Assembly: GCF_900177665.1 (NCBI RefSeq)
Contig: NZ_FXAW01000004.1
Span: 124,001 to 188,000 of the forward strand
DNA from: Marivirga sericea
GTDB lineage: Bacteria > Bacteroidota > Bacteroidia > Cytophagales > Cyclobacteriaceae
Direction of reading: 5' to 3'
DNA: 64,000 bases
Both the position numbers and the translations under genes were made by a program. The notes under the pieces are model-generated. The model worked only from the letters and a program-made list of their open reading frames with translations. It was not told the origin of the DNA and did no database searches. Shown here piece after piece: positions 60,870-64,000 of the stretch. How positions within the stretch are numbered: the first letter of the stretch is position 1; each line of letters starts with the position of its first letter.

Positions 60870-61628
60870 CTAACCTTTTTGGTTTTCAGATTTGAAAGTT
60901 TCATATCCTTTCAAAATTCTGGCAGCAATTTCATATTCGCTAGATCTTTTGATAAAAGCTGGATCAAGATCCAAATACTGCATAAAATGAACTAAATCAT
61001 CTCCTTTCAAACCAGTCAACTCAGTAACAATTTCCGAATTATACTTTTTATTGTTGGCGATTACGTTCCCCTGATTAGCTACCGTCTGATAATATTTCAC
61101 TTTATTTTTGTGCTTCTTACTAAGCTTCTTTACAATAAATGAAACTGGTTTATTAATGGCATAAGCTAATGATTTAGTATAATCAGGATCATAGTTTTTA
61201 GGAATACTCCCTTGTGATTTGTTTGGGGTCATTCCAAAAGGAACAAAAGTTTCATTTTCAACCTCTCCCATGTCAATAATTTTTTTTCGGAATTCAGCTT
61301 CAGTATCAGGCATATTACTCACTCTAACTTCATCTAGTTGAATCATAGCAGGATTTAAAGTGAGACTCAAAAACTGTTCATCATTGATAACGAACTGCTT
61401 GGTATTAAAATTAATATTGGAAGCAATTATGGTATCTCCTTTATTGGCAACCAGCATAAAGCGACCATTCTCATCAGAAACAGCCATATTATTTGCTGTT
61501 GTATTCACCAAATGCACTCCATCTATCGGCAATCCATCTTCGCTGGAAGTGACTTCACCTTTTAGGCTTTGAGCATGCAAACCAAAGGTGGAGAAAATTA
61601 AAAATATGAATAAGAGAAATGTCTTCAT
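60870..61628 (-). CDS. CarboxypepD_reg-like domain protein, paralog B
   Basis: A 252-residue secreted protein. A signal peptide (about 1-19, LHAQS) is followed by a carboxypeptidase-regulatory-like beta-sandwich (about 20-105: LKGEVTSSEDGLPIDGVHLVN, SDENGRFML) of the kind found at the N-terminus of SusC receptors, then a helical, basic C-terminal half (about 130-252) with FGMTPNKSQGSIPK and KKLSKKHKNKVKYY. It has no barrel or known enzyme. It is a close paralog of the next gene on the left-to-right order (61705-62484), with the same layout; the pair is a tandem duplication. Function unknown. Confidence 0.83.
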   Translation of the reverse strand: MKTFLLFIFLIFSTFGLHAQSLKGEVTSSEDGLPIDGVHLVNTTANNMAVSDENGRFMLVANKGDTIIASNINFNTKQFVINDEQFLSLTLNPAMIQLDEVRVSNMPDTEAEFRKKIIDMGEVENETFVPFGMTPNKSQGSIPKNYDPDYTKSLAYAINKPVSFIVKKLSKKHKNKVKYYQTVANQGNVIANNKKYNSEIVTELTGLKGDDLVHFMQYLDLDPAFIKRSSEYEIAARILKGYETFKSENQKG

Positions 61629-61704
61629 ATTACAGTAAAAACGTTCAAATTCGAATTGTTAGTATATAGAATTATTTAAGAAATGTCAAAAACTTAGTTT
61701 AAGT

Positions 61705-62484
61705 TCATTCCATTTCTGACTTTACGCTATACTTTTTATGCAAATCTATTATCTTTTTGGCTATTTCATAATCTGTAGATTCGGCTATGTAATCACTAGT
61801 TAGCTTCATAAAACTCATAAATTTCATTAATTCTTCACCTTTGAATCCAGTTAGTTTGGTCACTATTGCTTTATTGAACTTTTTGCTGCTTAAGATCTGC
61901 TGATCCTTTGCTGCTTTCACTTCATAATAATCACGTTTTGCTTTATGTCTTTTACTAAACTTCTTAGTAAAATAGGACATCGGAAGAGTTAATGTAGGCC
62001 AAAACTTTTCATTAGCTCCAAATTTCAAATTTGTTCCCCTCTCATACAATTTTGGTATTTCCCCTTTTGGTTTACCAGGAGTTACTCCAAACGGAATAAA
62101 GGAATCAATTTCAAGCACTCCCATCTTAACTACTTCTCTCTTAAACTCATGTTCATCCTTAGGTAAATTATAAACCTGTATTTCATCCAATTGAATTATT
62201 TCAGGAGTTAATAAAATAGATTGAAAATCTATCTTCTCAATAATTCTAAACTCTGATTTAAACCCTACAAAAGTAATTCTCAAAGTGTCGCCAACTTTAC
62301 CTAATATTCTAAACTTCCCTTCCTCGGAGCTAAAATCTACCTCATCATTCGCAACATTTAATAGATGCGCTCCAGCAATTGGCTTATAATTCTCAGAAGA
62401 ATAAACTACACCTTCAATATGATTTTGACAGAAGGAAGAAAAATGAATAATCAATAATAAGGTTGACAGATAATAAATACGCAT
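61705..62484 (-). CDS. CarboxypepD_reg-like domain protein, paralog A
   Basis: A 259-residue protein with the same layout as its neighbour: signal peptide (about 1-19, SSFCQN), CarboxypepD_reg-like domain (IEGVVYSSENYKPIAGAHLLN, SEEGKFRI), a LDEIQVYNLPKDEHEFKREV segment and a basic helical half (TKKFSKRHKAKRDYY, TKLTGFKGEELMKFM). The matching blocks (FIPFGVTPGKPKGEIPK versus FVPFGMTPNKSQGSIPK) show they are paralogs. A TACGTTTG box sits so close to the ATG that the mRNA may be leaderless. It lies 29 bases after rmuC. Function unknown; an envelope role is likely. Confidence 0.83.
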   Translation of the reverse strand: MRIYYLSTLLLIIHFSSFCQNHIEGVVYSSENYKPIAGAHLLNVANDEVDFSSEEGKFRILGKVGDTLRITFVGFKSEFRIIEKIDFQSILLTPEIIQLDEIQVYNLPKDEHEFKREVVKMGVLEIDSFIPFGVTPGKPKGEIPKLYERGTNLKFGANEKFWPTLTLPMSYFTKKFSKRHKAKRDYYEVKAAKDQQILSSKKFNKAIVTKLTGFKGEELMKFMSFMKLTSDYIAESTDYEIAKKIIDLHKKYSVKSEME

Positions 62485-62490
62485 TTAAAA

Positions 62491-62498
62491 CAAACGTA
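62491..62498 (-). promoter_or_regulatory. Promoter -7 element next to the paralog A start (TACGTTTG)
   Basis: Exact TAnnTTTG match on the minus strand that ends seven bases before the ATG at 62484. If used, transcription would start at or next to the start codon, giving a leaderless mRNA. Confidence 0.4.
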
Positions 62499-62513
62499 CT
62501 TACTTTTTCAATA

Positions 62514-63842
62514 TTACTCAGCTGACCTATCTAACAATCTCTTATCAATATTTTTGGTGGTTTTAGCCCCCAGTTCTCTAAGGATCTCAGTCCTTCTTAC
62601 TAGGTTGCCCTTACCGTCATAAAGCTTCTTCATTGCATCTGAATAACTATTTTGCGTAGTTTTAAGATTATTACCAACCTTAAGCAAATCATCTGTGAAA
62701 TTGGTGAATTTATCATAAAGAGCCCCTGCCTGAGTTGCAATTTCAATCGCATTTTTATTTTGTAAATCTTGTTTCCAAATATAGGAAATCGTCCTAAGAG
62801 TAGCCATCAGGGTGGTTGTAGAAACCAATACTATATTTTTATCCAGTGCTTTCTCATACAAACTTTGATCTTCTTTCAGCGCAATTGTTAATGCAGGCTC
62901 ATTTGCAATAAACATTAATACGTAATCCGGTTGATTAATATCATAAAGATTCTGGTAGTTTTTATCTCCCAATGTTTTTATGTGGGAATAAATACTATCA
63001 AGATGATTCTTTAGAAAGCGACTTTGCTTTTCATCATCTTCAGCATCAAAGTAATTGCTATATGCAGTTAAAGAAACCTTTGAATCTAAAACTAAATATT
63101 TATCATCTGGCATTTTGATGATGTAATCTAGTCGCTGGTTATCTCCCTCCTCATTCTTATAATTTTTCTCCTTCTCGTAATGTACTCCCTTTTGCAACCC
63201 TACCTTTTCTAAGATGGCTTCTAACTGCATCTCCCCCCAATTTCCTTGTGATTTAGAATCCCCTTTTAGAGCTCTTGTTAAGTTCTCGGCTTCTTTTGTT
63301 ATTTGAAGATTTAATTCTTTCAAGGAAGTGATCTGCTCCTTTAATGCGCTATTCCAAATTAGATTTTCTTTATTGCTTTTCTCTACTTTTTCTTCAAATT
63401 TATCTATCTTTTCCCGTAGCGGATTTAGCAATTCCCCAATATTTGTTTTATTCTGTTCTGTGAATTTTTTACTCTTTTCTTCAAAGATCTCTTGAGCCAA
63501 ATTTTTGAATTCGTTTTTAAATTGCTGTTGCAATTCTGCTAATTCAGTTTTATGTTCTTCTAATTTAATTTTAAGGTTTTTATAATCAGACTCAACGGTA
63601 GATAATTGTCTATTTAACTGAACATTCTTTTCTCGTTCCTGAGAATGCGCATTTTTTTCTTCTTTTAACTCTCCTAATAGGCTATCCTTCTGACTTTTTG
63701 CTACGCTAAGCTCAGTTAGAGCCTGTTGCTTTTCATCTTTTAAAACAGCTAATTCTCCTCCATTACTATTTTGAGATTTAAGAATGAAGTAAGCCAAAAT
63801 ACCTCCAACTACTAATCCGACCACTACTGCTATGATTTCCAT
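62514..63842 (-). CDS. rmuC: RmuC-family DNA recombination protein
   Basis: A 442-residue protein with one N-terminal membrane helix (about 4-22), a long coiled coil (about 28-180) and a C-terminal nuclease-like fold (about 190-400) of the PD-(D/E)xK type: LKGDSKSQGNWGEMQLEAILE and YLVLDSKVSLTAY are the RmuC signatures. In E. coli it limits inversions between short repeats; in phage contexts it restricts foreign DNA. It is followed by the two CarboxypepD_reg paralogs on the same strand and has a TAATTTTG box upstream. Confidence 0.93.
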   Translation of the reverse strand: MEIIAVVVGLVVGGILAYFILKSQNSNGGELAVLKDEKQQALTELSVAKSQKDSLLGELKEEKNAHSQEREKNVQLNRQLSTVESDYKNLKIKLEEHKTELAELQQQFKNEFKNLAQEIFEEKSKKFTEQNKTNIGELLNPLREKIDKFEEKVEKSNKENLIWNSALKEQITSLKELNLQITKEAENLTRALKGDSKSQGNWGEMQLEAILEKVGLQKGVHYEKEKNYKNEEGDNQRLDYIIKMPDDKYLVLDSKVSLTAYSNYFDAEDDEKQSRFLKNHLDSIYSHIKTLGDKNYQNLYDINQPDYVLMFIANEPALTIALKEDQSLYEKALDKNIVLVSTTTLMATLRTISYIWKQDLQNKNAIEIATQAGALYDKFTNFTDDLLKVGNNLKTTQNSYSDAMKKLYDGKGNLVRRTEILRELGAKTTKNIDKRLLDRSAE

Positions 63843-63877
63843 GATATTACTATTATAAAGATGCTCTTAAGAAAAAA

Positions 63878-63885
63878 CAAAATTA
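63878..63885 (-). promoter_or_regulatory. Promoter -7 element of rmuC (TAATTTTG)
   Basis: Exact TAnnTTTG match on the minus strand, 36 bases before the rmuC ATG at 63842. Confidence 0.45.
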
Positions 63886-63940
63886 AAGATTCAAAAAGAT
63901 AGATTTCCATAAATCCTGAAAAGTATTTTGAAGAGGGCAT

Positions 63941-63965
63941 AAAAAAAGCCGGATAAACCGGCTTT
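63941..63965 (-). terminator. Terminator of a gene beyond the right edge
   Basis: AAAGCCGG pairs exactly with CCGGCTTT around a five-base loop. On the minus strand a run of seven T follows, so it most likely ends a minus-strand transcript that enters from outside the window. Confidence 0.75.
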
Positions 63966-64000
63966 CTTTCATATGTATATGTAAATATGTAAAAGTTCTA

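Noticed and set aside
1-64000. CRISPR arrays, tRNA or rRNA genes, insertion sequences, prophage
   Set aside because: The gaps were read for direct repeats with spacers, cloverleaf-like folds and transposase frames; none was found. A weak tRNA-like fold could still be missed by eye.

Overview
The window looks like a chromosomal segment of an AT-rich marine member of the Bacteroidota, most likely Cytophagales (Marivirga-like; this placement is inferred). The signs are: gliding lipoprotein GldH, GT3-type glycogen synthase, DUF3078, DUF4301 and CarboxypepD_reg families, a DnaE with a fused N-terminal exonuclease, a TIGR04282-type glycosyltransferase, and repeated TAnnTTTG (-7) promoter boxes with little Shine-Dalgarno use. 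No rRNA, tRNA, CRISPR, prophage or insertion sequence was seen. Most of the window is ordinary core genome.

Layout. 1-1.1 kb: the 3' end of a PAS protein, then a PIN-toxin/RHH-antitoxin pair. 1.5-5.7 kb: hisB, RNase R and a PolB-like 3'-5' exonuclease, all on the minus strand. 6.3-9.2 kb: pgi and a HI0933-type flavoprotein. 9.2-17.6 kb: a glycogen/alpha-glucan region with a DUF4301 nucleotidyltransferase-like protein, GT3 glycogen synthase, GH31 alpha-glucosidase, a GT4 enzyme and a GH57-like protein that has lost its catalytic motifs. 17.7-25.4 kb: another GT4, an M16 peptidase, an O-methyltransferase, a LysM lytic transglycosylase, a CheY-like regulator, DUF3078 and a CPBP protease. 25.4-30.8 kb: dnaX, split by an A10 run with a hairpin behind it, then a QueD-type enzyme, hldD, MscS and a BamA-like protein. 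31.2-33.8 kb: rplM-rpsI-rpsB-tsf.

33.9-38.5 kb: a tightly overlapping minus-strand set of four glycosyltransferases and a rhodanese lipoprotein. 38.6-46.9 kb: an Hsp20-like protein, an outer-membrane protein, dnaE, a LolC/E-type permease and a NamZ-like muramidase. 47.2-49.7 kb: an unknown Cys-motif protein, queG and ruvB. 49.9-52.7 kb: a BlaI/BlaR1(M56) pair with twin operators and a divergent 39-residue membrane peptide. 52.8-58.9 kb: a VIT1-type transporter, mannose-1-phosphate guanylyltransferase, recQ and purD. 59.1-64 kb: a RicT-like PSP1 protein overlapping gldH, two paralogous CarboxypepD_reg proteins and rmuC.

Most notable: (i) dnaX appears to use programmed slippage to make gamma and tau; (ii) DUF4301, next to the UDP-glucose-type glycogen synthase, carries UDP-sugar-pyrophosphorylase-like motifs; (iii) the GH57-like partner of the GT4 enzyme looks like a pseudoenzyme; (iv) twin BlaI-type operators face a tiny membrane peptide. 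Everything rests on reading the sequence; no database search was run.
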